Shown here in pieces: positions 50,761 through 62,189 of a stretch of 64,000 nt of DNA (the first letter of the stretch is position 1; the number at the start of each line of letters is the position of its first letter). The stretch is from positions 130,641,708 through 130,705,707 of the forward strand of contig OZ038381.1 in assembly GCA_964036045.1 (NCBI GenBank), in the 5' to 3' direction. The stretch comes from Eutreptiella sp. 'Long Island Sound 2002' (taxonomy: Eukaryota; Euglenozoa; Euglenophyceae; Eutreptiales; Eutreptiaceae). A model generated the notes under the pieces. It saw nothing but the letters and a program-made list of their open reading frames with translations, made no database searches and was not told the DNA's origin. The translations under genes and the position numbers were made by a program.

Positions 50761-51800
50761 TTCCTTGGGACTCCTTGGTAATACAGCAGGGTTCAGCATA
50801 GGTCAGCTCCTCACGCCTCCCAGGGTGTGAGTCAGTCCCGCCACTGGATGATTGGCTTGTAGACGATGTCGTGAAGCTCCCATGGTCGTAGGCGACCCGA
50901 TTTGGCGCTAATTTCTTGAGTTCAATCACGCACCAGGTGTGCAGTGGCTCCTCGAAGAGCTTCTCGTATCTCTGACCGCATCAAGGACTTGTTTGAGGAT
51001 CTTCCTTATCCTCTGCTCCTTCCCCCGAATGACTCAGTGTCCCGTAGGCCACTCAGAGAGGTGAAACCAGGTGCTGGCATGGTAGAGCCAGTCTTGGGTG
51101 GTGCATAGCCATGCATACCGGTCATGTCCACCCCAGTAGCGGGTCTGTGGTGGTCCTCAGCGTAGCGATGCGGCATAAACTCACGGATACCCGTGTAGCT
51201 GGAGCTGGATACCACTGGTTCGCTGACTGCAGTTGACCTTGGTGGCGCAGCCGCGAATGAGTCCACACCATAGGTGGGGTAAGGCACACCAGTGAGGCCT
51301 AGACCCTCAGCCATAGGTGGAGTGGTTGTGAGGCTGGGAGTGTAGGGGTAGTAGGAGAGGGTGCTGCAGGGTGTTCAGAGGCGCTGGGTGGACTCTCAGA
51401 AGGTTTGTCCTCGAAGGGTACCTCGTCAGTTGGATCATGTCCAGGGTGTACTCCTTCGGCTCCCATCTCCACTGCTTCCTTCTCCTTCTCCTACACTTTG
51501 CCTTCAGATGGTCCGACGGATAGCCGGCCGAAGGCAGCTTCCAGTTAATCAAGGGAATCAGCCGCACACCCACTTAAGGGCACTGAAGGTACAGGCTCCT
51601 CAGGTCAAGGTTCACCAGCAGGTTTTGGCACTGGCTCTGGCTTGGGTGGTGCCACAGAGGATGCTGTCTTCTCGGCAGTGTCTTTGGTGTCCATGTTGTA
51701 TTTCTTTGCCCTTCAGTAGTGTTGTCAGTCTCAACGTACTGGTTGTACTGCACGGGGCTGCAGGTACGCAAAGACTGAAACTCTCTGCTACCAGAACGTT
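50761..51800 (-). pseudogene. Ty3 element 1: gag N-terminal region, broken
   Basis: Short minus-strand frames: 51,314-51,006 (MAEGLGLTGVPYPTYGVDSF, HRYAEDHHRPATGVDMTGMH) and 51,573-51,307 (LINWKLPSAGYPSDH, a Pro/Ser/His-rich tail). Low-complexity, proline-rich, with multiple frameshifts. It is assigned to gag by position only. It ends where the 764-bp repeat begins; no 5' LTR of element 1 is visible. Confidence 0.45.
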
Positions 51801-52565
51801 AAAACAGGCTTCCACTGCTGATTGCTATGATAATATTGTTCCGTTGGTGCCCCTGCTTGCTCCTGCTGCTTCTTGATGTAGCTCAGGCTGTCCAACGTTA
51901 ACTGATTTGTTGAAACCAACCAAACCTCCCAAGTACAGACAGTGCCAGAGAGGAGACACAGGATCAAATCCACAACATGAAGGGCTGCAGTCAAAGGTGA
52001 TAGTTTTACAACAAAGGATCTCACAATAACTACAGATTTACGAACAGATAGTTAGAAAATATCCTACAAACATGGGAGAACTGCCCACATGGGCACTCTC
52101 TCTTTTATAGTGTCAGCTATAGATGTGCACTCTTTTTTTTGGGTCCCTTAGGGGCTGAGGTGGCATGGTCTGTGGCGATGAGGTCACTGCCATGTCACAT
52201 GGGATCTTCCTAAATAGCTAGGCTGACTGGGAATTGAACCCAGGACCTCTCATAAAGGGGTGCCCCAGCCCACCTAGGGTGCAGAGCACTAGGATAGCTA
52301 AGCATTCATGAGAAAATATGGAAAAATGTATAGGCTCTGCATCACCATCAGCGCCTCAGTCAGTCCAGGAAATGGTGCGTAGCCCAATCAGTTCGGGGGT
52401 CAGGGGTCCAGAAAACATCCAAAGTTCAATGCTTGTTTTTATAGGTCAAAATGCTTTGTCACCCTTTTTGGATGGGCCAATACCAAGATAAAAATGTGCT
52501 ATGCCTCTGGGCATCTCTAACACAACTACGGCTTACCTCTAGGCAGGGAATGACCCTTTTTCTTA
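51801..52565 (-). mobile_element. ~764-bp dispersed repeat, copy 2, with tRNA-like Pol III boxes
   Basis: Second copy of 28,742-29,503. Here box B is a perfect GGTTCRANNCC match (GGTTCAATTCCC on minus, 52,229-52,240), and box A lies near 52,285-52,298. The minus-strand frame 51,788-52,024 (FVVKLSPLTAALHVVDLILC, LDSLSYIKKQQEQAG) parallels the copy 1 frame (FVVTLSPLTAPLHIVDLIMC). It sits where the 5' end of Ty3 element 1 should be. Confidence 0.7.
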
Positions 52566-53892
52566 CTGCTACCTAGAGAGAGATTGGGTAAGAAGATGTC
52601 CCGGGTCACATGAAGAGACCTAGACCCGGCCCGCAGAGAGTGCACATGGGGAGATATCCCGGGTACAATGAGAGCACCTCCATGGTGGGATTGTCCTATG
52701 CCAAGGACAGATCGTCCCACCGCAAAGGGAGATGGTCCCGCCCGAATCTGGTCCTTCAGAGAGATCGTCCCGACCCAGTCCATGCCCTGGGAGAGAGACC
52801 CTCACCGAACCATGCGCAGGAGGGAGAAGCTCACCAAGCCATGGCGGAACAGATATAACCTTGCTGAAACCCAATGCAGAGAGGGTAGCTCAGCCATGAC
52901 CCATGGGAGTATGCATATGGGGAGAGACCTTTGCCTAGCCATGACCCAAAAGAGCATGCATACACTTGAAGTGAGAAATCCACAACCTTGACCGAAAATT
53001 ATCCCTCTACCCAATTGCCAAATTAGCTGAGCTCATGCCCTACTGCATGCTGATAAGAAAGGGATGGTGGATTACCAACCGCGTTCGACCAATTATAGGA
53101 AATCATCATTAAAACACTGCTTGGAGATCAATGGAGTAAAACGGCCACACACAAATGAGACGTTAGCGTCAAAGATTAGAATAAGTGCCATTCACCACCT
53201 TTAGCATGTCTACCCATTGCACATGCACAGACCATGCCCCACACACACCATCTCCAAAGATTGATTTATCATGACTCACACGCAAGGCAAAGAAAGGACA
53301 AAGAAGAAAAGTAGAAGATATTCATGGCGGAGCAACAACCGAGTTACTTTCCTCCCGCCCGGTGCGTCTACCTCTGCAACTTCCATTTCAAATCCTCCTC
53401 CTCTAGGCTTTCTCCAGCTTCAAGGGACTCGTGGGTCCCCATACGCGTAGGCGTGGCAAATACCGAAGCAAAGGCATACATTGACGCGTACCTATCCCTT
53501 TTTACTGGCCCTGCCGGTGTGTGTGGAGGCACCACATGCAGGGTTTAGCCAGATAAAAACTTCGAGCCTTGTATCATCCACTGGAGTTACCCTTGCTGCA
53601 GATTCCCATCCATTTCAGGAACAGGATAGAATCTAACACTATTAGCACCCGTTGGGGAGACCGCATTGCAGAACAGAGAGAATGTGCACACCACCAGGAA
53701 CAGGAGAAGGGAGAGCGCATGCACAGCAGGCCGGGTTTGAACCAGAAACGTCAAATCCTTCATCCTGTCGATTATAGATACTATAACTTCAGAATTCTCC
53801 TGAAATCATACCTGAAATCGCTGAAATCGCCGAAAACCCTGACATGAAGAAGAGCGCAGGCAAATCGCTGATATAAAGAACAGTGTAGCCAA
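52566..53892. other. Degenerate minisatellite and unassigned DNA, no gene
   Basis: 52,570-52,960 contains loosely repeating 25-35-bp phrases (gggagatatcccgggtac, gggattgtcc.atgcc, gagatcgtcccgacccag, gggagagacc..., accatgcgcagg), a decayed minisatellite. 52,960-53,892 has no recognisable repeat, RNA or protein feature. Confidence 0.5.
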
Positions 53893-54982
53893 ATGGGATA
53901 CGAACCGGCTTCAGAACAGGCCGACGCCATGGAATTCCTGTGTGCCAACCGCGTGATAGTGGAGCCCTGGCGGCAATGCTTCGCGGTTTCCTCTGTTCAC
54001 GTCAAAGAATCCGAGGACCTTCTCTCTGATGAGGAGCTGGGTATGGTTAAGGGGTATATGGATCGACCCTTTCATGACTGTGTGAGCCAGCGAGGGGGAA
54101 AGGGCCAGGACAAAGACTCGTGGGAAGTGGGCGTCATCGTCTCTGGGTCCCATGACGGGAATACCTTCGTAAGGAGGGTTCCGGACCACTTGTTCAACCA
54201 GGACGAACCCATTGTCGGGAAACCAACCCCCTACGGTGATTTGTTCTGAAGCAAGGCCCGTGATGGGCCGATGGGCCACATGAGGAGACCCTCAAAGCTG
54301 ATCCTGAGTGGGAATGACACCCCACAAGTAAGCTGAGTGGTCAAGGTGCCCAGCAAAGCCAAGGCGGAGTCCAATGAGTGCCCTGAGATCCAGGCATTGA
54401 GGACCGGGCTGAAGGAGAAGTACGGCAGTACCTTCTTCCATGGAAAGCCTTTGGTCCCCCCAACGGTTCTTGGACCGTACGGCGAGGCCGAGATACGACT
54501 GAAGCGGGACCCGCGTGTGTACCGTCACCAAGAGTTGGCCCTGAGGGGCGAGAGAAGAGAGGCCGTGGAAAGGATCCTACGTTAGTTCATAGACAGACGC
54601 TGGCTTGAGCCCTGTGACTCTGAGCAGGCTTCTGCCTCCTTCGTTGTTTCCAAGAAGCTTGTTGGGGAGTGGCGTCTCATGGTCCACTGCCGCAGCCCAA
54701 ACGCCAAAACGCAGCACAAAAGCTACACACTGCCCCTCATTGAGGACATGCTGCAAAAGCAATTCTGGCGGAGGATCTTTATGGACCTGAAACATGGCTA
54801 CCACTAGGTGCCTCTCGTGGATCAGTCCCATGCTGGAAAGCCATGAGCACCCAACTTTGACCCCTCCAGTGGAAAGTGGTCCCCATGCGTGTTCCCAACA
54901 GCAGTGCGGCCCTTCAGGGGATGCTGGGGAAACTGCTTGAGCCGGTGCGTGACTGTGTGGACCCCTTTGTCGACGATGCTAT
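53893..54982 (+). pseudogene. Ty3 element 2 fragment (+): protease-RT region
   Basis: The 118-codon frame 53,893-54,249 (VEPWRQCFAVSSVHVKESED, GSHDGNTFVRRVPDHLFNQD) is homologous to the minus-strand element at 58,880-59,160. RT follows in broken frames: IQALRTGLKEKYGSTFFHGK, VYRHQELALRGERREAVERI, YTLPLIEDMLQKQF, MDLKHGYH. At 54,964-54,979 it reads PFVDDA, the catalytic FVDD box, and is then cut by the LTR at 54,983. Several stops are present. The remainder of this copy presumably lies beyond the right edge of the window. Confidence 0.8.
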
Positions 54983-57200
54983 TGAAGCGGTACCCAGAAC
55001 CCCATGGCTAGGGTAGGGCATACAACCGGTCTCCGGTCCACTAATCCCATGTACGGAAGGGAAGACCGGTCTCCGGTCCACTAACCCCATGTACGGAAGG
55101 CGCCCATTGACGCCCGGTGCGAGCCCGGCGGGAGCGTGTTCCGTGCCGTAAAGCCCCGCATCGGCAACCGATGCACCGCCAGCGGAGATTTATATATCAG
55201 AACATCAGGAATCAACAGGGTTTTATTTTCATATTGTTTCCGTCAATTGTCACCCTTCCGTTCTGATATTCACTGTTGGGCAGCTGGCGGTTAGCTCGCG
55301 ACTCTAGCGTAACCGCCAGTTTAACTGTTATATACAGATATTTTAGCGCAAATCGTGACGAAGACTCTAAAGTCTTCAGGAGTTGCATTGATGCATCCGC
55401 AATTTTCACATCTTACACTCGCAACCTTGATCCGAATTTTTCAGGATGTCGAAATCGGATTTTCGACTTCGACATCCCCGCACTTGATTTGACCTCTTTC
55501 GAGTGGACCTACGTGCTTCCCTATGCACGAATCAACTTTCCTTTTGTCTTGCCCTCCATTTGTCTTAGAGATATGGGCAAAACAAAGTTGATTCGTGGGG
55601 CCACTTGTGAGGGTCATATCTCGTGCTGCTTGCGAGGAATGAAAATAAGGAAACGTGGGATGTATTCACAATACTCCCGACATAATTTAGAAAGCTTTAT
55701 ATGCCTTGCATCTCCACACGTGCGTGCTAGCGTAATGGATCATGGTCAAGAGGGGAGAGTTTGCGTTACAACTCTTTGGCCATGATATTGCGTGCGTTAA
55801 GATAACTTTCGAGTGTAGCGCGCGAGTGTTGGTGTTGCATAGGAACTCTCCCTGAGTTCCTATGAGCGATTGACACAAAGTTATGCCCTTGGAGGGGCAT
55901 GACATATCGTGGGGGGAGCTACCTTTTTGGGCAATATGTGGTATGTGCCATGTGTTGTGTTCCGTGCCCATTTGGCGGGTCCATCGCTCCAAGCCAAACC
56001 CGCCAATGGACCTCATATTGCGCAAGCCCCTTCTCCATACTCCCCACGATCAATTGCAAGCCTAACCTTCGTGGAGGGTAGCTTGTGTGGCGATCCCAAA
56101 GCGATGCGTTGGGAGCAAGGTGTGTGTTTTGCAATTTTCCATATTTTCATGTGCCCACTTGGGAAGTAGCGCTCGTAACCTTTCAAAGCGCCCCAAGTGG
56201 AGTACATATGTGGAATCGGGGGTCATTGGTGTCAAGTCATTGTGTTTAGAAGGATTGGTCGATTTCCCAATCCAAGCCGAAGATATTATAATATATTTGT
56301 GCGCCTTTCAAGGCACTTTTGGGTGTTCTTTCGCCAGTATTGCTGTTTTTTGCCCGTCATGATGTCAAGTGGCGACCTTGCATCTCAACGTTGCGCGCAA
56401 TTGACATCATGACCCAAGTATGTTATGTGGGTACATACTTCGGTGCCCAACATATCTTGGACCCAGCAAATGACTCCTCTTGGGCTTGGCATACCGTGGC
56501 CGCCATGTTTGCAATTTGGGACTATCCCAAATCATGGGCTCACTTGGCGACCCTGCCATTCCCAAAACCGAAGGAGTTGGGCGACGCCAAAAAGATATGT
56601 TGGACACATATGACTTGGTACCAATCCTATGGCACACTCTGGTCCAAGTCGGGCAAGTGCCTCATTTGCCTCAACCATGGGTGTGCGCATTTTCGGCTAT
56701 TTTGAGCAATTTTCAACTTTTGCTGCCCGCCGTGCACTATGCTCAGCCCACCCGTGCACGCCGGACGCATGGACCAATGGACCTTATATGACATGGGTGT
56801 TATGTATATTGGTCCCCATGGTTCACACACCACGTGGGCGAAGCGGAGCAACCTTCGTTAAGGTGCTAGCCCAAAGTGAGTGTGGGCAATTTTGCCATTT
56901 TGGCATTTATGGACCCAATTGGGATCGTCACCACGCCAGGTGGCATGGAGATCTTTGAGAGCCAAAGTCATGGGAGTCTCTGTTGGACTCCCGGTGGATG
57001 GCGTACGGAGAGGCGAATCTGATCTCCAAGCCCCTTTTGGGACCCCAATTGCAACCCCCCGTGTGGTCAATTGGCGGCCCCATATCTCTATGCCCATGAG
57101 GAGCCCGGACCTAATTTCAAGTTGTACACTCAGATATGAATCCCTGGTCCGGCCTCCTGCCCTGTGAGCCATTGACGCCAATTTTGGTGGTTTTGGCATC
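54983..57200 (-). repeat. Ty3 element 2, left (3') LTR; right boundary uncertain
   Basis: 54,983-56,800 is repeated in direct orientation at 62,190-64,000 (both start TGAAGCGGTAC; offset 7,207, falling to 7,200 through small indels such as the ttataata difference near 56,288). Divergence is a few percent by eye. The direct repeats flank a minus-strand gag-pol, so they are LTRs of at least 1.81 kb. The true right end lies between 56,800 and about 57,780 and cannot be set because the window ends. Internal features: a 41-bp duplication (accggtctccggtccactaa at 55,025 and 55,065), a TATA-like ttatatata at 55,190, and a 13-bp inverted repeat at 56,356-56,368/56,401-56,413. Confidence 0.8.
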
Positions 57201-57691
57201 ATGACTCCACTTGACGCACCCGTGGTGCCCTGATGCCGGGACCTCAGAGGGAACCAGGTTGGGTGAGGGCTCCAGTGAGTTCGTACTTGAAGAGCGTAGG
57301 GTCAACTGCGTCGTCCCTGCCTGTGGCGGGTCCAGACGAGGGGTCAACTTTGGAGATTCCGGAGCTAATATCAGTTTGGGCTGAAACAGCCCATTTTCAG
57401 CTACCAACTCCTAGGGGATAATGGCGGGGCCTTATCTCTGGCTCGGAGTGGAGTTCAGACCTGCCGTTGAGGGAGCAGGGGGAGCCACTGTCAGTCGGCC
57501 CTGGGGCGACTTGGTTTCTAGGAACTCGTGTGTGGCTGGGCGGGACACCCCCCCTATCGGCAGGGTTTCAGGGTCCGGACTGAGCAGGGCATGGGTTGTG
57601 TTTGATCCCCCGCCCCCACCAGCCACTGAGAGGGTCGGACCTGGGATTGGGATATGAGTTGGGACTGAGTGTCTACTGTCCTGTGATGCCC
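57201..57691. other. Region between LTR and truncated pol
   Basis: No protein domain on either strand. It replaces the RNase H, integrase and 3' coding region expected downstream (minus strand) of the RT. It may be LTR end, 3' UTR or deletion scar. Confidence 0.4.
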
Positions 57692-60466
57692 TTACCCCAG
57701 TCCAGTCTTAACCCCGTGTGTACATATCCTGATGTGTTGCTGTACATACTTTCGTTCCCTTGTTGCAGAGTGGCAAGGATCCTTTGTCTCCTCTCGGTTG
57801 CCCTTGAGCATGGTCGTCATGGGGGCTGCATACTCGGCATACATCTTGATATACCCCGAGTAGTAGTTGCAGAACCCCAGATACGCCCGTAGCTCAGAAA
57901 CAGTCTTGGGCTTTTCCCAGTGCTCAATCGCAGCCACCTTGCCAGGTATGGGCTTTCGCTGCCCGTTCCCAACTATGTGGCCAGCGAAGACCACCTCGCT
58001 TACCGCAATGGTCGCCTTGTCACTGCTGCCCGTGAGTTTGTGCCGAACCAGAAGGTCCAGCACTCGAGTAACGTCCCTCTCGTGTGCCTCCAGGAGCTCC
58101 TCGTAGCTCATACTGGGGTCCCCAGACGCAATGATCACGTCGTCCACAAAGGGGTCCGCACAGTCACGCACCGGCTCAAGCAGGTTCTCCAGCATCCGCT
58201 GAAAAGCCGCATTGCCGTTGGTAACGCCCATGCGCATCACCTTCCACTGGAGAGATCCAAGTGGAGTGCTCATGGCTGTGCAGGCACGGGACTCTTCGGC
58301 GAGAGGCATCTGATGATAACCATGTTTCAGGTCAATCACCGAGAAGATTCTCCGCCGGTGTTGTTTTTGCAGCATGTCCTCAATGAGGGGCAGCGTATAG
58401 CTGTCGTGCTGTGTTTGGGCGTTTAGGCCGCGGTAGTCAACCACGAGCCGCCACTCACCGGCCACCTTCTTGGGGACGACGAAGCATGGAGAGGCCCATT
58501 CGGAGTGGCACGGCTCGAGCCAGCCTCTCTCGATGAAGTCCTGGAGGATCTTCCCCATGGCCTCCTTCCTCTCGCCCCGCAGGGCGAACTCCCGGTGCCG
58601 ATACACACAGGGGTCCTGCTTCAGTCGTATCTTGGCCTCGCCATACGGTCCACACACCGGTGGCGGAAACACAGGCTTTCCGCTGAAGAAGGTCTCGCCA
58701 TACTTCTGCTTCAGCCTGGCCCTCAATGCCTGAATCTTGGGGCAATCATCAGACTCCGCCTTGGCTTTTCCGGGCACTTGAACCACGGAGCTTACTTGAG
58801 GGGTAGCGACCCCGCTCGTCTTCGGCTCAGGCGGTCTTCCCAGGTGGCCCAAAGGGCCATCTCTGGTCTTGCCTCGGAATAGATCACCGTAGGTGGGTGG
58901 GTTACCGCCAGGCGGCTCATCCTGGCTGGACATGTGATCCAGCACCCTCTGTACGAAGGTATTCCCATCATAGGAACCGGAGACGATCGAGTCCACTTCC
59001 CATCAGGCTTTGTCCTGGCCTTTGCCCTCACGCTGGTTTCCCCAGTCGTGAAAGGGCTGATCCATATACCCCTGAACCAGATCCAGCTCCTCTTCTGTGA
59101 GGGGGTCTTCCGATTCTCCGATGTCAACAGGGGGAACCGCAAAGCATTGCCTCCAAGGCTCAGCTACAATGCAGTTGACACACACGAAATCCGTGGCGTC
59201 GGCCTGATCAAGGCCCCCATCCACATAGTTGAATTCTGTTGGCCATCTCTGGGGTGGCATGGGCTGTCCCATAGCGTCCTGATAGACACTCTCTCCAGCC
59301 GGTAGGACGACCTTGTTTAAGGTCATGTTGGTCAATGAGGCTACCCAATGTCGGGTACTTTCCTCCTCGGTGCATCTCATAGGAACAACCAGCACTGCCT
59401 TGGAGCGGTCCTTGCGAATCTTCGCTATCGCTCTTGGAATGTCCCATCGAGGGCAATGGATCCACATCAAGCCCTGATGCGGACCCCAGTGCTTCTTCCG
59501 CGCGGAGTCCTGTGCGCTCCAGTACTTCTCACATACCTGAAGATGGGCGGCGGTTCCTGAAGAGAACGCATCCAGGGCCAGATCCGACGCTCCCAGGTCC
59601 GCGACCACTCGGTACGCCACTTCCGGCATTACGCTGTTCTCCTGGTCTGCAGGACCAGTTGGCTCAGTGTCCAGCACTTCGAGCTGATTGCGTTCGCGGT
59701 GGATCCATTGGCATTCCACATGGTGCTCAGGTGACGAAAGCCACGAGAGCTGGTCGTCCTGGTACAGGGTCATCGAGGCCTGGGCCGGGAGACCGCCGGA
59801 GTCCGTCTCCATCATGAAGTCGTACCCAACGATCATGTCCCAGTCCATCTCGGCCTCGTAGAAGCGACCGTGCAGGAGGATTTCCTTGCCGAGGTCTGGG
59901 CGGCTCAGCTCACGATGGTTCACGAACTGCAGCCCCATGGCCGCTTCCTTCGTGCCTCCCACCATGTACTGGCCGTTCGCCACCTTCAGCCTGACAGGTT
60001 TCCGACTGTCGGTCAAACACTCTGGTGGAAGTAGGCCAGGCTTGACCAAGCTGACCTGAGCTCCCGTGTCGACCAACACGTCGAAGACCTTTTCCACTTC
60101 CTCGCATAAGGCACGGACCTTAAGGTGCAACTGCCGCTCGCGCCCAACTCGGCGCACGGCGTGCAAGCTCAGGATCTCCGGCCGTTCCAGAAGCTCGACA
60201 AGCGACTGGTGCAGGTCGTGGACAATGGGCTCAGACTGCCCATCTGCAGCATCCAGCTGCGGTCCGGGTGATCCTCCGATACTCTCGGATAGATCTTGTA
60301 GTACATCAAACACATTCCTGGTCACAAAGGACGGACGGGTGCAAGGGTTCGTGCCTTCACTTGCCCTCACCCCGCCTCCGCGACTGGGTGCCGGACCGGG
60401 CCTTCTGCCCGCGGCAGTCCCCTTGTGCTTAACGACTCCCGACCGGGATGGTTCGGCGCTTCCCAC
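57692..60466 (-). pseudogene. Ty3 element 2 (-): protease-RT polyprotein, one in-frame TGA, no RNase H/IN
   Basis: A single frame runs from 60,466 to 57,692 with one stop, TGA at 59,003-59,005. Part 1 (487 codons): retropepsin VFDVLVDTGAQVSLVKPGLL (D133-T134-G135), GYDFMMETDSGGLP, and a long spacer with MWIHCPRWDIPRAIAKIRKD and VVPMRCTEEESTRHWVASL. Part 2: RT with PCFVVPKKVAGEWRLVVDYR, FSVIDLKHGYHQMPLAEES (catalytic Asp), MGVTNGNAAFQRMLENLLEP and PFVDDVIIASGD (FVDD, the catalytic pair ~D285/D286 of this part), then HIVGNGQRKPIPGKVAAIEH and LRAYLGFCNYYSGYIKMYAE. Coding homology stops near 57,786 at LKGNREETK. RNase H and integrase are absent. Confidence 0.9.
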
Positions 60467-60517
60467 GTCACCATCCTGCGACCGCCCTAGCTGGGGCCCT
60501 TGGCTGCAGGGGCTCCG

Positions 60518-61084
60518 CTAGGGGGCGTCGGTTGTGGAAGAAGGGGTGTTCTCCTCCGCATCAACCTCGTTGACGCCCTTCTTCCTTCCCTTACGAGTAG
60601 GATTCTTGTCCTTGTCCTTGTTCTGGTCGTTCTGGTTGTTCTCCTTGTTCTTGTTGTCCGACCTGGGGACCCAGTTCCTCTTGATCTCCTGGATCTCCTT
60701 GGCCAACTCGGTCCCCTGCGACACCAGCTTGGCTTCCCGGATACCCGCGGGCGCACGCTTCTTCGACCCGTGCGCCTTCTTGTAAGCCTCCGTGTCGGCC
60801 TTGTGGGTGGGGCATGTTCGGTGGTCATGGTTGAAGCCTTTCTTCCTCCCATAACACACGAAACAGCTCTGCGGGTGAGCTCGTATGAACTCCCCAAAGG
60901 ACAGCGGAGGGTCGCCAATGCGGCGAGGGTCCCTCTTCTCCTTCTTCTTCCAACCCGGCTGCAGGGGCTTCCAGCTTCCCCGGTTGTTCCCCGCACTAAG
61001 GTTGTTGGCCACGAAGGCGCAAACGGCCATTTCGGCAGGCTCATCGTCGTCGTCATCGTCGACGAGAGTCTCGAGACTATACAT
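60518..61084 (-). CDS. Ty3 element 2 (-): gag nucleocapsid with long-linker CCHC knuckle
   Basis: 188-codon open frame: MYSLETLVDDDDDDEPAEMA, a helical and basic section (WKPLQPGWKKKEKRDPRRIG), then CFVCYGRKKGFNHDHRTC at ~74-91. This gives C-x2-C-x8-H-x4-C; the linker between the second Cys and His is longer than the usual four residues. A Lys-rich, Glu/Asn-rich C-terminus follows (KRNWVPRSDNKNKENNQNDQ, NKDKDKNPTRKGRKKG). It would bind element RNA. The protease frame starts in a different frame after its stop, so Gag and Pol are expressed by frameshift, or the junction has been damaged. Confidence 0.75.
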   Translation of the reverse strand: MYSLETLVDDDDDDEPAEMAVCAFVANNLSAGNNRGSWKPLQPGWKKKEKRDPRRIGDPPLSFGEFIRAHPQSCFVCYGRKKGFNHDHRTCPTHKADTEAYKKAHGSKKRAPAGIREAKLVSQGTELAKEIQEIKRNWVPRSDNKNKENNQNDQNKDKDKNPTRKGRKKGVNEVDAEENTPSSTTDAP

Positions 61085-62189
61085 GGCCTGAACTCAGGCG
61101 TTATCCTGTCCACCCTCCTGCATTTGCCTTATCCTGACCGTGGCGTGGTTTGGCACTCTGTCCAGAGTGTGTTTACACGCCTGTTGACCTGATTATTGCT
61201 TGTCTCTCTGTGTCCCGGGATATGTGCATCTGTATGTCAGCCCATCACTGAAGTGTGGACTGTTTTTCCCCCCGACGAGATGCGAATCGACTACGAAGGC
61301 GCCCTGAGTCGCCGTTTACATGTTCTTACATAGGGTCCAGCTTGGACCAGTACTAAAGTACAGATTCTTCTGTTTGAGTGCCCGTGATACGGTGTGCCCT
61401 ATTCGCTGTGATGTGGAGATCCTGATGGCGCCAGGCGGGAAGCCCAGTTGCCTGACTACACTCCCAGCGGTCCGCCACTGTCAGTCCCAGTGTGAGCCTA
61501 CCAATACGCATACGCACTTGCAGTCGGATGGCGGCCTCCGGTGCTCCTGACCTCGGTAAGTCTGCCTGGGAAACTGGTGGTTCGAGGAGTCGACGCCTCC
61601 GCCCACACTGCATGAGGACTCCCTCATGTAGGGCCTTCGTGGTAATAGGGCGAGGGAGAAGACGGCCCTGATGCCCGATCCCTTAAGGAGGAGCTCGTTC
61701 GGCTGTATCACTCTGGACTCGCGTCGTATGGATATGGACATGGTGCGCCCGAGGAAGGACCCGTGGGGACTCTTCCCCAGCTGGCGGGCCTTGGGGAGCT
61801 TGGGGTAGCCTGATGGATCCTTGTGGTCGCTCTCGACCTGTGGGACCACCTCGGTCGTCGTGTGTCGCCTATGTTGGCCGTGTATGCCACTGCCACTGTG
61901 GTAGTGACCGTAGCAGCCGGCACCCGGTGCGCCTGGTATGGGTTAACGGGTCCTTTGGATGCCGAACAATCGCCGCCAGAACCCGGGACTTGATACTTGA
62001 TACTATACTTGAGGTTACAATACCCTACAGCACTCTACCTGTCTTACTGTGGGATTCGGGCAGCCTAACCTGCGAATCAGCCTGAAGTGAGGATGTGACA
62101 CCCCCCCCTTCAGGAAATGGTCCTGGGTACCCGCTGCCATGCGTGGGTGTTATCGAGCCCCCCCCCAGGGTTTGCTCTAAGGAGGGGGG
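61085..62189 (-). other. Ty3 element 2 (-): 5' leader / gag N-terminal region
   Basis: Minus-strand frames of 122 codons (61,481-61,849: DHKDPSGYPKLPKARQLGK, SISIRRESRVIQPNELLLKG), 71 codons (61,708-61,923) and 86 codons (61,353-61,613) probably cover a broken gag N-terminus. Poly-C/G tracts (62,100-62,107, 62,158-62,166, 62,183-62,189) flank the LTR. No convincing PBS directly follows the LTR end on the minus strand. Confidence 0.4.

Noticed and set aside
57740-57790. Plus-strand 3' splice site (ttgttgcag/AGTGG)
   Set aside because: The coding strand here is minus and no plus-strand exon follows; coincidental.
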